A stretch of DNA of 33,400 bases from assembly GCF_001884185.1 (NCBI RefSeq), contig NZ_MAOE01000100.1:1-33400 (forward strand), given 5' to 3'. Both the position numbers and the translations under genes were made by a program. The notes beneath the pieces were generated by a model. It worked only from the letters and a program-made list of their open reading frames with translations. It was not told the origin of the DNA and searched no databases. The number at the start of each line of letters is the position of its first letter. Positions within the stretch are counted from its first letter, which is position 1. Source of the stretch: Bacillus albus (GTDB taxonomy: Bacteria; Bacillota; Bacilli; Bacillales; Bacillaceae_G). Shown piece after piece: positions 6,877 to 16,620 of the stretch.

Positions 6877-8478
6877 CTATCCACTCTTCTTCAATGAACC
6901 TTCTTTTTTCTCTTTTTTCATAACGGTTCCTATTTCCGCTTTTGTAAATACACGTAATTTTAAAATTAAAAACATATATGCTAATCCGCCGATAGCTACA
7001 CCTAACAACGCCTCAAGTGTCGCGATTCCTCTATGTTCCGTATCAATTACTAACCCAGACATTTGCAATACACGCATAAACATTATTAATACAAATCCCA
7101 TACCGATACCACTAATAACTACACCTAACATATTACGCTTATCGATAAGCGATTCGGATACAGCTCGCATAAGTAATGCACTATTTAGCATAGAAATTAC
7201 AATTAACGCAACTAGAGTTGCAATTGCAGCTCCCTTCACACCAAAATACGGCATTAATATATAATTTAAAGCTAACTTTAAACAACCCCCAAATATAACG
7301 AATATTGCTGGTTTTAATGTTTGTCCTAACCCTTGCAAAATAGAAGCAGTTGTAATCGACAATGAACTAAATAAAATAGATAAAGATAAAATGGATAAAA
7401 CATCTGACCCATCACTATTTTCAAACAGCATAATATTCGTAGGTCGAATAATACAAGTTAATCCAATGGCTGCTGCAAATCCAATAACAAATGTTATTTT
7501 CATTGCTAACTTTACCTTTTCTTGAATAAAGGTAAGATCTCCTCTTTCCTTCGCCGCTGTAATAATTGGAATAAGCGACAACGAGAAAGAAGTTGTCACG
7601 ACAGTACCTAATTGCATAAGCGGGATACTTCTGTCATACACACCTTTTAACACCTTTGCGTTTTCAGCTTGCTCTCCTGCCCCAATGAGTAAAGAATAGA
7701 AAGAAACTGAATCAGCCATTTGTATAAAAATAAGTACTAAGTTACTAACACAAATCGCCAATCCTTGCCAAAACAGAATTTTAATGATTTTCTTTTTCCC
7801 TCTAATTCTCTTTACACTTTTGAAGAATATAGAACGAAAATCATGACGCATATAAAGTACAAGTACGATAATCCCAATCAGTCCGCCTGCAATTGAACCT
7901 AACATAGCACCTGCACCAACTGTATATAAATCAAATCCGTGAGCAATTAGGAATAAGGATAAAAATACAATAATAGAAACACGAATCGTTTGTTCTATTA
8001 CTTGCGAAACAGCTGTAGGCATCATATTATTGAATCCTTGAAAATATCCCCTTGCCACAGATAAAAACGGCATCAATAGGAATGAAAAGGAAATAACACA
8101 CAATAGCTTATCTAAATATATATCGCCCATAGCTGTTGCAATTGCTTCGGCACCAAAGAATAATGTAAAGAATCCTATGAAACCAATCCCTAATAAAAAC
8201 CAAAAAGATACACAAATAATTTCTTCTGCTTCTTGCTTTTTCCCTCGTTCTAATCGTTCCGCAACCATTTTTGAAATTATAATGGGGAACCCATAAGTAG
8301 CTAAAATTAAACAAAATCCATAAAACGGATATATTTGTTGATAAATATAAAAACCAATGTCACCCGCTATATTTTGATATGGAATACGGTAAAAGGCGCT
8401 TAATACCTTTGTAACAAAACTTGCGATTGTTAATATAATAGCCCCACGCCAAAAGGCTTGATACTTCTTCGATTCCAT
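6877..8478 (-). CDS. yabM: MOP-superfamily polysaccharide/lipid flippase, SpoVB-like YabM
   Basis: The 533-residue integral membrane protein has about 14 hydrophobic segments and belongs to the polysaccharide transport/MATE-related group (relatives SpoVB, YtgP/MurJ-like). Recognisable pieces are ALSAFYRIPYQNI near residue 28, FPIIISKMVAERLE near 65 and ARGYFQGFNNMMPTA near 143. Family members translocate undecaprenyl-linked precursors; the substrate of this paralogue cannot be told from sequence. The C-terminus is lysine-rich (MKKEKKEGSLKKSG). AAGGAG precedes the ATG. It follows the spoVT terminator and leads the yabM-yabN-rqcP group. Confidence 0.9.
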   Translation of the reverse strand: MESKKYQAFWRGAIILTIASFVTKVLSAFYRIPYQNIAGDIGFYIYQQIYPFYGFCLILATYGFPIIISKMVAERLERGKKQEAEEIICVSFWFLLGIGFIGFFTLFFGAEAIATAMGDIYLDKLLCVISFSFLLMPFLSVARGYFQGFNNMMPTAVSQVIEQTIRVSIIVFLSLFLIAHGFDLYTVGAGAMLGSIAGGLIGIIVLVLYMRHDFRSIFFKSVKRIRGKKKIIKILFWQGLAICVSNLVLIFIQMADSVSFYSLLIGAGEQAENAKVLKGVYDRSIPLMQLGTVVTTSFSLSLIPIITAAKERGDLTFIQEKVKLAMKITFVIGFAAAIGLTCIIRPTNIMLFENSDGSDVLSILSLSILFSSLSITTASILQGLGQTLKPAIFVIFGGCLKLALNYILMPYFGVKGAAIATLVALIVISMLNSALLMRAVSESLIDKRNMLGVVISGIGMGFVLIMFMRVLQMSGLVIDTEHRGIATLEALLGVAIGGLAYMFLILKLRVFTKAEIGTVMKKEKKEGSLKKSG

Positions 8479-8593
8479 ACAAGAAAACTCCTTTTTCTAT
8501 TCTCACCCCTCGTATTATATCATAAAGAAAAGGACAAGCTTCCTTACCTACAGGAGTCATCATACGTTCGTGCAACGCTAGAAATGTTCAACG

Positions 8594-8618
8594 AAAAAAG
8601 GTAGCAAAGCGCTACCTT
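8594..8618 (-). terminator. Terminator after spoVT
   Basis: AAGGTAGC (8598-8605) pairs with GCTACCTT (8611-8618) around a five-base loop. On the minus strand a run of six U residues follows. It lies about 90 bases past the spoVT stop and ends that monocistronic unit. Confidence 0.85.
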
Positions 8619-8708
8619 CATTCAATATACATATATCTCCAAATAATTGATTTCTCAAGAAGAAATATCATAATTAGGAAAGATTGCTACTTCTAAAATT
8701 ATAAATCC

Positions 8709-9245
8709 TTACTGTTCCATTTGTTTCGCTAAGAAACTTGCAGCAGTATTAACTGCTTTATGCTCAATTTCACTTATAATAGCTTCTTTCGAAAAAATAA
8801 TAACAGCTCCAATTGGGTCTCCATTTGCAACAATTGGTCCAACTGTATAAGAATGAACCTTTTCTGTTACACCATCGATAATGGAAATTTCACTTTCGTC
8901 CGTCATAATAACAGACTTTCTTTCTTCCATCGTTTTTTCAATTAGATCGCCAACGCTTTTATTTAAGTATTCTTTTTTTGATACACCTGATACTGCGATA
9001 ATAGAATCTCGATCGCATACAAGTACATTATGTCCTAAGCTATCATATAAAGCATCTGCATATTCTTTTGCAAAATCACCTAATTCGCTAATTGGAGAGT
9101 ATTTCTTTAAAATTACTTCTCCATCGCGATCAACAAATATTTCTAGTGGGTCCCCTTCTCGAATACGTAAAGTTCTACGAATTTCCTTCGGGATTACTAC
9201 CCTACCTAAATCATCAATTCGACGTACGATTCCAGTTGCTTTCAT
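8709..9245 (-). CDS. spoVT: Stage V sporulation regulator SpoVT
   Basis: SpoVT is a forespore transcription factor that activates or represses sigma-G-dependent genes. Residues 1-52 are a swapped-hairpin AbrB DNA-binding domain (KATGIVRRIDDLGRVVIP, then LEIFVDRDGEVILKKY). Residues 56-178 form the GAF-like sensor domain, ending in ASFLAKQMEQ. The 178-residue length equals the family norm. The N-terminal domain closely resembles AbrB encoded at 26364, so the window holds two paralogues of one DNA-binding fold. A sigma-G-like promoter lies about 80 bases upstream of the ATG and a terminator follows, so it is probably transcribed alone. Confidence 0.97.
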   Translation of the reverse strand: MKATGIVRRIDDLGRVVIPKEIRRTLRIREGDPLEIFVDRDGEVILKKYSPISELGDFAKEYADALYDSLGHNVLVCDRDSIIAVSGVSKKEYLNKSVGDLIEKTMEERKSVIMTDESEISIIDGVTEKVHSYTVGPIVANGDPIGAVIIFSKEAIISEIEHKAVNTAASFLAKQMEQ

Positions 9246-9324
9246 TCTAATGCTGCCTCACTTTCTGCTGATGATCAAAGTGGTGAATTTACCTGTTCAT
9301 GTAAAAATCACCAACTGTTAGACA

Positions 9325-9353
9325 TAGTATTTTACACATTAGTTCTTCTATGC
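9325..9353 (-). promoter_or_regulatory. Candidate sigma-G promoter of spoVT
   Basis: The minus strand has GCATA (9349-9353), a 17-base spacer and AATACTA (9325-9331). The sigma-G consensus is GHATR, about 18 bases, CATNHTA, so the only mismatch is the first base of the -10 element. spoVT is a known sigma-G gene in B. subtilis. Confidence 0.6.
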
Positions 9354-9381
9354 ACGTCGAATTGTATTTTTTTATCTAATA

Positions 9382-12300
9382 TTAGGCATTTATGACTTCT
9401 TTTTTTACTTCTGGCAAGCCTTTTAATAAATTTTCAGCAATTGTTAACCACTTCGATGTCTCTAAGCCATTTGTTTTCATGACGATTTTCAATTGTGATC
9501 CTTCCATTCCTAGACCGATCATACGCCCAAAACTATTTCCGAGCATGAATAATTTTCCGCCATCAATATTTTGACTCGCTTGTTCTGAAAACAGAATTGT
9601 TACTTCAAATTTATTTTGCTTAATTAATTCAATTTGTTCTTTCATTGCCAATACTTTAATATTTGCAATTTGCAATAAGTAACCAACTTCTTGCGGGTAA
9701 TCACCAAATCTATCTATCATCTCTTCCTGCAACTCTTCAATATCCTCAATTGCAGAAACACCTCTAAATTGTTTATACATCATAATTTTTTGTTTACTAT
9801 CTGAAATATAAGCATCTGGTAAATATGCATCGACTTCTAAATCAATTTCAACATTAACGGTATTTTCAACTCCGTCTGTTCCTCTGCGTTGTTCAATTGC
9901 ATCTTTTAACATTTGAGAATACAAATCAAATCCGACAGAATCAATAAATCCATGTTGTTCGGCCCCTAATAAGTTACCTGCACCACGAATTGATAAGTCT
10001 CGCATTGCAATTTTGAAACCAGATCCTAGCTCTGTGAACTCTTTAATGGCTTGCAGACGCTTCTCCGCAACTTCCGATAACACTTTATCTCGTTTGTATG
10101 CAAAGTATGCATACGCAACACGGTTAGAACGTCCAACACGTCCACGAAGCTGATACAACTGCGATAATCCCATACGATCTGCATCAAATACAATTAACGT
10201 ATTTACATTCGGAATATCTACACCCGTCTCAATAATCGTTGTACTTACAAGAACATCATGCTGCCCTTCTAAAAACGATAGCATAACAGACTCTAATTCA
10301 CTCTCATTCATTTTCCCATGTGCATACGTTACGCGCGCATCTGGAACTAACATCGAAATTTCCTCTGCTTTTCGTTCAATATCCTCTACACGATTGTATA
10401 GGAAGTAAACTTGACCACCTCTTGCGAGCTCTCGTTCTATCGCTTCTCGCATTAATGCTGGATTATACTCTACTACATACGTTTGAACTGGGAAACGATT
10501 TTCCGGCGGTGTCTCAATAACAGATAAATCACGCACACCAAGCATAGACATATGGAGCGTACGTGGGATCGGAGTTGCCGTTAATGTTAATACGTCAACA
10601 TTCGCTTTTAATTGTTTAATTTTTTCTTTATGCGTTACACCAAATCTTTGTTCTTCATCAATAATAAGAAGACCTAAATCTTTATAAGTAACATCTTTAG
10701 ATAAAATACGATGCGTTCCGATTACAATATCTACCGTGCCATCTTTTAAGCCCTTAATCGTTTCATTTTGCTGTTTTCTCGTACGGAATCTACTTAACAA
10801 TCCTATATTGATTGGATAATCTTGAAAACGCTCTCGAATTGTTTCATAGTGTTGTTGTGCAAGGATCGTCGTCGGCACTAAAATTGCAACTTGTTTTTCA
10901 TCCATAATTGCCTTAAACGCCGCACGAATAGCCACTTCCGTCTTGCCATATCCTACATCACCACAAAGAAGCCTATCCATTGGACGTCCACGTTCCATAT
11001 CCTTTTTAATCTCTTCAATAGAACGTAATTGATCCTCTGTCTCTTGATACGGGAAAGAAGACTCAAATTCTTGTTGTTCTGCCGTATCTGGCGTATATGC
11101 ATAACCCTTTGAAGCTTCGCGCTCAGCATATAGTTTAATTAGGTCATCCGCAATATCTTGTACAGATTTTTCAACCTTCGTTTTGACCTTCTTCCAATCA
11201 TTTCCGCCCAATTTATAAACTTTCGGATCCTTTCCTTCAGATCCTACATATTTTTGCACTTGATCAATTTGTTCAATTGGAACGTATAACTTATCATTGC
11301 CTTGGTATTTAATATTTAAATAATCTTTATGAACACCATTAATCTCTAATGTCTCGATACCTAAAAATTTACCTATACCATGATTTACATGGACTACATA
11401 ATCCCCAACTTTTAATTCCGAATAACTTTTAATACGTTCAGCATTAGATAACTTTTGCTTACGTTGTGATTTTTTAACTTTCTTATGAAAAAGCTCTTTT
11501 TCAGTAATGACAACAAGTTTTTGCATCGGCATTTCAAATCCTGCATGTAAATCACCTACAGCAATTTGTAACCTTCCAGGCAATAATATATCTGTGCCCT
11601 CTACAATATCTGCCTCAATATCATAATCACTTAAAATATGTTGTAGTTTTTTTACACGTTCATCCTCTGTGCCGAGCACAACCGTCGTAAAATGCCCTTC
11701 GTTCCATCTATCAATTTCAGTTTTCAACAACTGCATCTGCCCATGGAAATCTTGCATCGTTTTACATGTTACATTCACAATGTTTTGCGGATGTGTATGT
11801 GCTATATGACGTAAGAATAACGTTAAATATACAAAGTTTCTTTTTTTATGATGAAGAAATTCTTCAAACGAATGGGAGAAAGATAAATCTTGAATAATCG
11901 TTCCCTCACCAAGAAGTGATATATACCATTCCGCTTCTTCCGTTTCAAGATGTGATGCTGTTTCTTGAATACGGGAAATCTCATCTAAAATTACAACACC
12001 ATCTTCTGGTAAATAATCTATCAGACTAGCAGGTTCGTTATAGAAAATAGATAAATATTTAAACATCTGTTCTATACTTTGCCCGTTTTTTAACATCTCA
12101 ATTTCATGACTTACCGTTTCAAGCACTGTAGTCTTCAATTTATCATCGGAAAGTTTTTGCATCGTCTTAGTTAAGCCTTCCTCAAGATGCTTAATTCCCG
12201 ATTTCAATTCTTCCTGTGAAAATAAAAACTCCGTTGCTGGACCAAATCTAACACTTTCTTTTTTATCTTGAGAGCGCTGTTCATCCACATCAAATAATCG

Positions 12301-12912
12301 AATAGAATCGACTTCTGTGTCGAAGAATTCAATACGAACTGGCAACTCTTCGGTTAGTGGATAAATATCTAATATCCCCCCGCGCAAACTAAATTCCCCA
12401 GGAGCTTCTACCATCGACTTACGTTCATAGCCAATATGATGTAAAGTATGCAAGAATGTATCTAAATCAATCTCTTGCCCTAGACTGATTTCGATTTGCC
12501 TTTGCTTCCACAATTCTTTCATTGGTAAAAATCTGCGTAACCCCGCAACTGGTGCTACAATAATCCCATTCTCTCCTGCAGCTAAACGATTTAATACTTC
12601 AATGCGTTGCGCCTTCAATTCTGGGCTTGCAACACCAAGCTCTGATGCTATCAATTCATTTACTGGGTATAGCCACACATCTTTTTCACCAAGTAACGCC
12701 ACTAAATCTTCATGTACTTTTTGTGCTTGATATAAATTATGCGTCACAATAAGTTGTGATTTTTTTGTTTTTTTATATAAGGCCGCCATTAATAACGAAC
12801 GAGAAGAGGTTGCCATACCTGATACAAGTTGTTCTTTTAAACCATCTTCTAATCCATTAATAACCGATTGGATCTCTTCATTTTTATAAAATTGCTCTAA
12901 TAAACCTATCAT
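9382..12912 (-). CDS. mfd: Transcription-repair coupling factor Mfd
   Basis: Mfd displaces RNA polymerase stalled at DNA lesions and recruits UvrA. The product has 1176 residues. It has a UvrB-like N-terminal region, an RNA-polymerase-interacting CarD-like domain around residue 500 (YVVHVNHGIGKFLGIE), and RecG-like SF2 helicase domains with Walker A GDVGYGKTE near residue 655 and DEEQ near 750. It ends with a TRCF C-terminal domain. I chose the ATG at 12912, preceded by GAGAGGGG; the open frame continues 31 codons upstream over the fin terminator without a ribosome-binding site. It lies after fin and its terminator. No strong terminator is seen before the spoVT promoter region. Confidence 0.97.
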   Translation of the reverse strand: MIGLLEQFYKNEEIQSVINGLEDGLKEQLVSGMATSSRSLLMAALYKKTKKSQLIVTHNLYQAQKVHEDLVALLGEKDVWLYPVNELIASELGVASPELKAQRIEVLNRLAAGENGIIVAPVAGLRRFLPMKELWKQRQIEISLGQEIDLDTFLHTLHHIGYERKSMVEAPGEFSLRGGILDIYPLTEELPVRIEFFDTEVDSIRLFDVDEQRSQDKKESVRFGPATEFLFSQEELKSGIKHLEEGLTKTMQKLSDDKLKTTVLETVSHEIEMLKNGQSIEQMFKYLSIFYNEPASLIDYLPEDGVVILDEISRIQETASHLETEEAEWYISLLGEGTIIQDLSFSHSFEEFLHHKKRNFVYLTLFLRHIAHTHPQNIVNVTCKTMQDFHGQMQLLKTEIDRWNEGHFTTVVLGTEDERVKKLQHILSDYDIEADIVEGTDILLPGRLQIAVGDLHAGFEMPMQKLVVITEKELFHKKVKKSQRKQKLSNAERIKSYSELKVGDYVVHVNHGIGKFLGIETLEINGVHKDYLNIKYQGNDKLYVPIEQIDQVQKYVGSEGKDPKVYKLGGNDWKKVKTKVEKSVQDIADDLIKLYAEREASKGYAYTPDTAEQQEFESSFPYQETEDQLRSIEEIKKDMERGRPMDRLLCGDVGYGKTEVAIRAAFKAIMDEKQVAILVPTTILAQQHYETIRERFQDYPINIGLLSRFRTRKQQNETIKGLKDGTVDIVIGTHRILSKDVTYKDLGLLIIDEEQRFGVTHKEKIKQLKANVDVLTLTATPIPRTLHMSMLGVRDLSVIETPPENRFPVQTYVVEYNPALMREAIERELARGGQVYFLYNRVEDIERKAEEISMLVPDARVTYAHGKMNESELESVMLSFLEGQHDVLVSTTIIETGVDIPNVNTLIVFDADRMGLSQLYQLRGRVGRSNRVAYAYFAYKRDKVLSEVAEKRLQAIKEFTELGSGFKIAMRDLSIRGAGNLLGAEQHGFIDSVGFDLYSQMLKDAIEQRRGTDGVENTVNVEIDLEVDAYLPDAYISDSKQKIMMYKQFRGVSAIEDIEELQEEMIDRFGDYPQEVGYLLQIANIKVLAMKEQIELIKQNKFEVTILFSEQASQNIDGGKLFMLGNSFGRMIGLGMEGSQLKIVMKTNGLETSKWLTIAENLLKGLPEVKKEVINA

Positions 12913-12980
12913 TTTCAAAACCCCTCTCAACATAAAGAGCAAGCCACTATATTTTATGCAAATATTTCGGAAAAAGAAAA

Positions 12981-13008
12981 CAGAAAAATGCTTTGGACAT
13001 GCCAAAGC
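12981..13008 (-). terminator. Terminator after fin
   Basis: GCTTTGG (12990-12996) pairs with CCAAAGC (13002-13008), followed on the minus strand by a U-rich run ATTTTTC. It starts nine bases beyond the fin stop codon. Confidence 0.8.
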
Positions 13009-13017
13009 GACAACATT

Positions 13018-13242
13018 TTATTGCAGAAATTTTTCATATTCATAATACTCAGGATAAGATGCGAGCGTTTCTTGACACGATTCACAAATCGTTTGTATAT
13101 ATATATTTCCATTCTCATGAAAATGAATCATCTCTACTACTTCCTGCTCTGTTAGTTGAAGTAAAACGTCGCTATACACTTTTTCTGCAGTAACGGAGCC
13201 TACATTGCTCCCGCAATGTCTGCAATAATAATACCCTTCCAT
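13018..13242 (-). CDS. fin: Anti-sigma-F factor Fin
   Basis: Fin (YabK) is a small forespore protein that antagonises sigma-F and so promotes the switch to sigma-G. The 74-residue product has two CxxC knuckles, C7-R-H-C10 and C53-E-S-C56, consistent with a single zinc site, separated by an amphipathic region with TEQEVVEMIHFHENG. AGGAGG is placed five bases before the ATG. A full-consensus sigma-G promoter lies immediately upstream. The gene is flanked by pth and mfd as in B. subtilis. Together with csfB at the other end, the window encodes two sigma-switching anti-sigma factors. Confidence 0.95.
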   Translation of the reverse strand: MEGYYYCRHCGSNVGSVTAEKVYSDVLLQLTEQEVVEMIHFHENGNIYIQTICESCQETLASYPEYYEYEKFLQ

Positions 13243-13271
13243 ACTAGCCTCCTAAAAAATCCAATTACTTC

Positions 13272-13301
13272 TAGTATGGGTAAAAATAAAGCAAAATATT
13301 C
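13272..13301 (-). promoter_or_regulatory. Sigma-G-type (forespore) promoter of fin
   Basis: The minus strand reads GAATA (13297-13301), 18 bases, CATACTA (13272-13278), an exact fit to the sigma-G consensus GHATR-N18-CATNHTA. Transcription would start near 13265, about 23 bases before the ATG. Sigma-F recognises related promoters but prefers GG near the -10, which is CC here, so sigma-G is favoured. Confidence 0.75.
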
Positions 13302-13313
13302 TCAATCATATCC

Positions 13314-13874
13314 TTAACTATTAAAAGTATTCATGATTTGAAGAAAAGGTTTATTTAACCATTCTTCACATGCATCCGCTGCTTTTTCAATAGAATGATT
13401 TACCTCAGGAATTTCTTCTGATGTAAAACGTCCTAATACATAATCCACTACCTTCATTCCATTTTTCGGACGATCAATTCCCATGCGGATACGTTGAAAC
13501 TCTTGTGTTCCTAAATGTGAAATTGTTGATTTCACACCATTATGTCCACCAGCACTACCTTTCATACGAAGGCGTAATTTACCTACTGGGATGTCTAAAT
13601 CATCGTACAGAACAACGAAGTCCTCTACATCAATTTTGTAGTAATCCATAAGCGGACGAATGCTTTCCCCAGATAAATTCATATATGTAAGTGGCTTTAA
13701 TAAGATTACTTTTTCCCCATTAACAAATCCTGCACCAAATACACCTTTAAATTTTTGTTCGTTTAAAGAAATATTCCAACGCTTTGCAAGTTCATCAATT
13801 GCCATAAATCCAATATTATGCCTTGTTAATTCATATTCTCTACCCGGGTTCCCAAGTCCTACTATCAATTTCAT
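13314..13874 (-). CDS. pth: Peptidyl-tRNA hydrolase
   Basis: Pth (SpoVC in B. subtilis) cleaves peptidyl-tRNA released from ribosomes and recycles tRNA. The 186-residue protein shows the family signatures: [18 protein letters not shown] at residues 6-23 with the catalytic His, LTYMNLSGE near residue 65, and the [11 protein letters not shown] loop near residue 108. I chose ATG 13874 because the conserved [11 protein letters not shown] begins there. The open frame upstream is the prs-pth hairpin in coding disguise. The ribosome-binding site is weak (AGTAGTGG), so translation may depend on read-through from prs. In B. subtilis ctc lies between prs and pth; here it does not. Confidence 0.96.
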   Translation of the reverse strand: MKLIVGLGNPGREYELTRHNIGFMAIDELAKRWNISLNEQKFKGVFGAGFVNGEKVILLKPLTYMNLSGESIRPLMDYYKIDVEDFVVLYDDLDIPVGKLRLRMKGSAGGHNGVKSTISHLGTQEFQRIRMGIDRPKNGMKVVDYVLGRFTSEEIPEVNHSIEKAADACEEWLNKPFLQIMNTFNS

Positions 13875-13904
13875 TCTTGTACCACTACTTTCTTTTTTCG
13901 ATAC

Positions 13905-13934
13905 GAAAAGACGTAACCAATCTTGGTTACGTCT
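13905..13934 (-). terminator. Strong hairpin between prs and pth, terminator or attenuator
   Basis: AGACGTAACCAA (13909-13920) and TTGGTTACGTCT (13923-13934) are perfectly complementary over 12 bases. On the minus strand the hairpin is followed by UUUUC, a short U-tract. It begins 12 bases after the prs stop codon and ends 35 bases before the pth ATG. It probably stops or limits transcription of glmU-prs, with pth relying on partial read-through. Confidence 0.7.
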
Positions 13935-13946
13935 CATTCTATCCAA

Positions 13947-14900
13947 TTAATTGAATAATACACTTACAGATTCTTCTTCGTATACACGAATGATTGCTTC
14001 TCCGATTAGTGGAGCAACTGAAAGTTCATGTACTTTGTCGATCTTCTTCTCTTCTGGTAATACGATAGAGTTCGTTACAACTAACTCTTTAATATTTGAA
14101 TTTTGGATACGCTCAATTGCTGGACCAGATAATACTGGGTGTGTACAGCAAGCATATACTTCAGAAGCACCGTTCTCAACAAGAGCGTTTGCTGCTAATG
14201 TAATTGTACCAGCTGTATCAATGATGTCATCAATTAAAATTGCTGTTTTACCTTCAATATTACCGATAATGTTCATTACCTCTGATACGTTCGGACGAGG
14301 ACGACGCTTATCAATAATAGCGATTGGTGCTTTTAGGCGGTCTGCCATTTTTCTAGCACGAGTTACTCCACCGTGGTCAGGTGATACGATTACGATATCT
14401 TTAAGACCTTTTGTTTCAAAGTAATCTGAAAGAATCGGTACACCCATTAGGTGGTCGATTGGGATATCAAAGAACCCTTGAATTTGTGGAGCATGTAAAT
14501 CTAGAGTGATTACACGAGTTGCACCTGCTGTTTCAAGCAAGTTTGCTACAAGTTTCGATGTAATTGGTTCACGAGAACGCGCTTTACGGTCTTGACGCGC
14601 ATAACCATAGTAAGGAATAACAATATTAATTGTTTTTGCAGATGCACGTTTTAATGCATCGATCATAATAAGTAATTCCATGATATGTTCGTTTACTGGG
14701 AAGCTTGTAGATTGAATAATGAATACATCGCAACCACGGATACTTTCTTCAATGTTAATTTGAACTTCTCCATCACTAAAACGATCAACAGAACATTTTC
14801 CTAGTCCTACTCCAATGTGCTTTGCAATTTGCTCAGCAAGTTCCTTATTAGAGTTTAAAGAGAATACTTTCAAATTAGAATTTAGATATTGAGTCGACAT
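13947..14900 (-). CDS. prs: Ribose-phosphate pyrophosphokinase (PRPP synthetase)
   Basis: Prs makes PRPP from ribose-5-phosphate and ATP, feeding purine, pyrimidine, histidine, tryptophan and NAD synthesis. The 317-residue protein carries the class I signatures: [16 protein letters not shown] near residue 42, [17 protein letters not shown] near 98, the metal/ATP-binding [12 protein letters not shown] near 130, and the PRPP loop DDIIDTAGT near 222. GGAGGG precedes the ATG. It starts 18 bases after glmU and is certainly in the same transcript. Its product is the effector of PurR, encoded about 3 kb upstream. Confidence 0.98.
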   Translation of the reverse strand: MSTQYLNSNLKVFSLNSNKELAEQIAKHIGVGLGKCSVDRFSDGEVQINIEESIRGCDVFIIQSTSFPVNEHIMELLIMIDALKRASAKTINIVIPYYGYARQDRKARSREPITSKLVANLLETAGATRVITLDLHAPQIQGFFDIPIDHLMGVPILSDYFETKGLKDIVIVSPDHGGVTRARKMADRLKAPIAIIDKRRPRPNVSEVMNIIGNIEGKTAILIDDIIDTAGTITLAANALVENGASEVYACCTHPVLSGPAIERIQNSNIKELVVTNSIVLPEEKKIDKVHELSVAPLIGEAIIRVYEEESVSVLFN

Positions 14901-14918
14901 CTAGATTAACCCTCCACA

Positions 14919-16298
14919 TTATGATTTTTTCTTATTCAGCAATTGATCAACATAGTCTTCTTTGTTAACTTGACGTGCACGTGCTACAGATAATGCTTTT
15001 GATGGAACATTCTCTGTAATTGTAGAGCCTGCTGCCACATAAGCACCATCTTCAACTGTTACAGGAGCAACAAGGTTTGAATTACATCCAATAAATACCC
15101 CGTTACCAATCACAGTTTTGAATTTATTCTTACCGTCATAGTTCACCGTAATTGAACCACAACCAAGATTCACGTCTTCTCCAACTTGTGCATCCCCGAT
15201 ATAACTTAAGTGTGAAGCTTTACTTCTATTACCAAAAACAGTTTTTTTAATTTCCACGAAGTTTCCAACGCGTACTTCATCTCCAATAACTGAATCTGGG
15301 CGAATATGTGCAAATGGACCAACCGATACTTCTGTACCAAGTTTACTATCATGTACAGTAGATTGACGAATTGTCGTACGATCTCCAATTTCACTATCGC
15401 GAATTACTGTATGCGGCCCAATTTCACAATCAGAACCAATTACAGTGTTTCCCTCAATAATTGTTCCTGGATGAAGAACTGTATCACTACCGATAATTGC
15501 ATCAGCAGAAATATACGTGTTACTTGGATCAATAATTGTAACACCATTTACCATGTTCTTTCGGTTGATACGGTTTTTCATAATAATTTCCGCTTGCGAT
15601 AGAGCGACTCTGTCGTTAACACCTAACGTTTCATCGAAGTGCTCTGTTTGATAAGCCGATACAATATGACCTTCATTTTTTAAAATCTCAATAACATCTG
15701 GCAGGTAATATTCACCTTGTACGTTATCATTTGAAACTTTAGAAAGTGAAGCGAATAAAGCTTTATTATCAAAACAATACGTACCTGTATTGATTTCTTT
15801 AATAGCTAATTCTTTCTCATTTGCATCCTTATGCTCAACAATCTTTTCAACATGACCATTCTCATTACGAACGATACGACCATATCCAGCAGGTTCTTCT
15901 ATGTAAGCTGTTAGCACCGTTGCCATTGCCCCTGCTTCTTTATGTTGCTGAAGCAATGCTTCCATCGTTTCAGCAGTTATTAGCGGTGTATCGCCACAAA
16001 TAACTAAAGTTGTTCCTTCTTCATTTGCAAGTACACTTGCAGCTTGATCTACAGCATGTGCTGTACCAAGTTGTTCTGCTTGTAATGCAAACTCACTTAC
16101 GTTTCCTAGCTGTTCTTGTACCATTTCAGCACCATGTCCTACGACTGTTACAAGTTTCTGCAATCCTAATTGAGATACTTGATCGACAACATGTTGTACC
16201 ATAGGTTTTCCACATACAGGATGAAGCACTTTGTATAGCTTAGACTTCATACGCGTGCCTTTACCTGCAGCTAGAATCACTGCAAATCTGTTTGACAT
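14919..16298 (-). CDS. glmU: Bifunctional UDP-N-acetylglucosamine pyrophosphorylase / glucosamine-1-phosphate acetyltransferase
   Basis: GlmU makes UDP-GlcNAc for peptidoglycan and teichoic acid synthesis. The 459-residue protein has an N-terminal nucleotidyltransferase domain with [19 protein letters not shown] at residues 9-27. From about residue 250 a left-handed beta-helix of hexapeptide repeats forms the acetyltransferase, including [14 protein letters not shown] near 360 and [12 protein letters not shown] near 380. I chose ATG 16298 with GGAGGG five bases upstream; the six-codon extension to 16316 has no such site. It heads the glmU-prs transcript. Confidence 0.97.
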
Positions 16299-16334
16299 AT
16301 AGACCCTCCATCGCAACCTATTTATCCATTAACG

Positions 16335-16363
16335 ATATTATCCTAAATCATCATATATTTCAA
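16335..16363 (-). promoter_or_regulatory. Candidate glmU promoter in the 322-base spoVG-glmU gap
   Basis: The minus strand shows TTGAAA (16358-16363), 17 bases, and TAATAT (16335-16340), 37 bases before the glmU ATG. This is a moderate sigma-A match. The rest of the gap (16299-16620) holds the spoVG terminator and otherwise AT-rich sequence in which I see no gene or RNA structure. Confidence 0.4.
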
Positions 16364-16536
16364 GAAACACATTTTAACTATTAAATTTTACCATAATTCT
16401 TATAAGATGTTTTACTCTTTAGTATCTTTTTTAAGAAATAAGCTATACTATTTAAAATCATTTTGAAAAAATTAGAAGTTCCCCTATTTCTTTTATTCAA
16501 TTTAGAATTTTCTAAACGGAATATATGTATAAACAC

Positions 16537-16575
16537 AAAAAAACAAACCCCTGTAAATGCTTACAGGAGTTTGTT
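16537..16575 (-). terminator. Terminator after spoVG
   Basis: ACAAACCCCTGTAA (16543-16556) and TTACAGGAGTTTGT (16561-16574) form a 14-bp stem with one G-U pair and a four-base loop. A U-tract of seven follows on the minus strand. It is about 45 bases past the spoVG stop. Confidence 0.88.
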
Positions 16576-16620
16576 GCAAAATTATAGGACTTTCTCTAAA
16601 AAGCCCTTTTCATTCGAATT

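Noticed and set aside
6851-7264. A 137-codon plus-strand open frame opposite yabM
   Set aside because: It is rich in Ile, Asn, Thr and Pro, as expected for the complement of a hydrophobic membrane protein; no start signals.
8881-9321. A 146-codon plus-strand open frame opposite spoVT
   Set aside because: It covers a conserved regulator gene in antisense, has a Ser-rich shadow composition and no ribosome-binding site.
13951-14424. A 157-codon plus-strand open frame opposite prs
   Set aside because: It is the mirror of a highly conserved enzyme gene, with no ribosome-binding site or recognisable domain.
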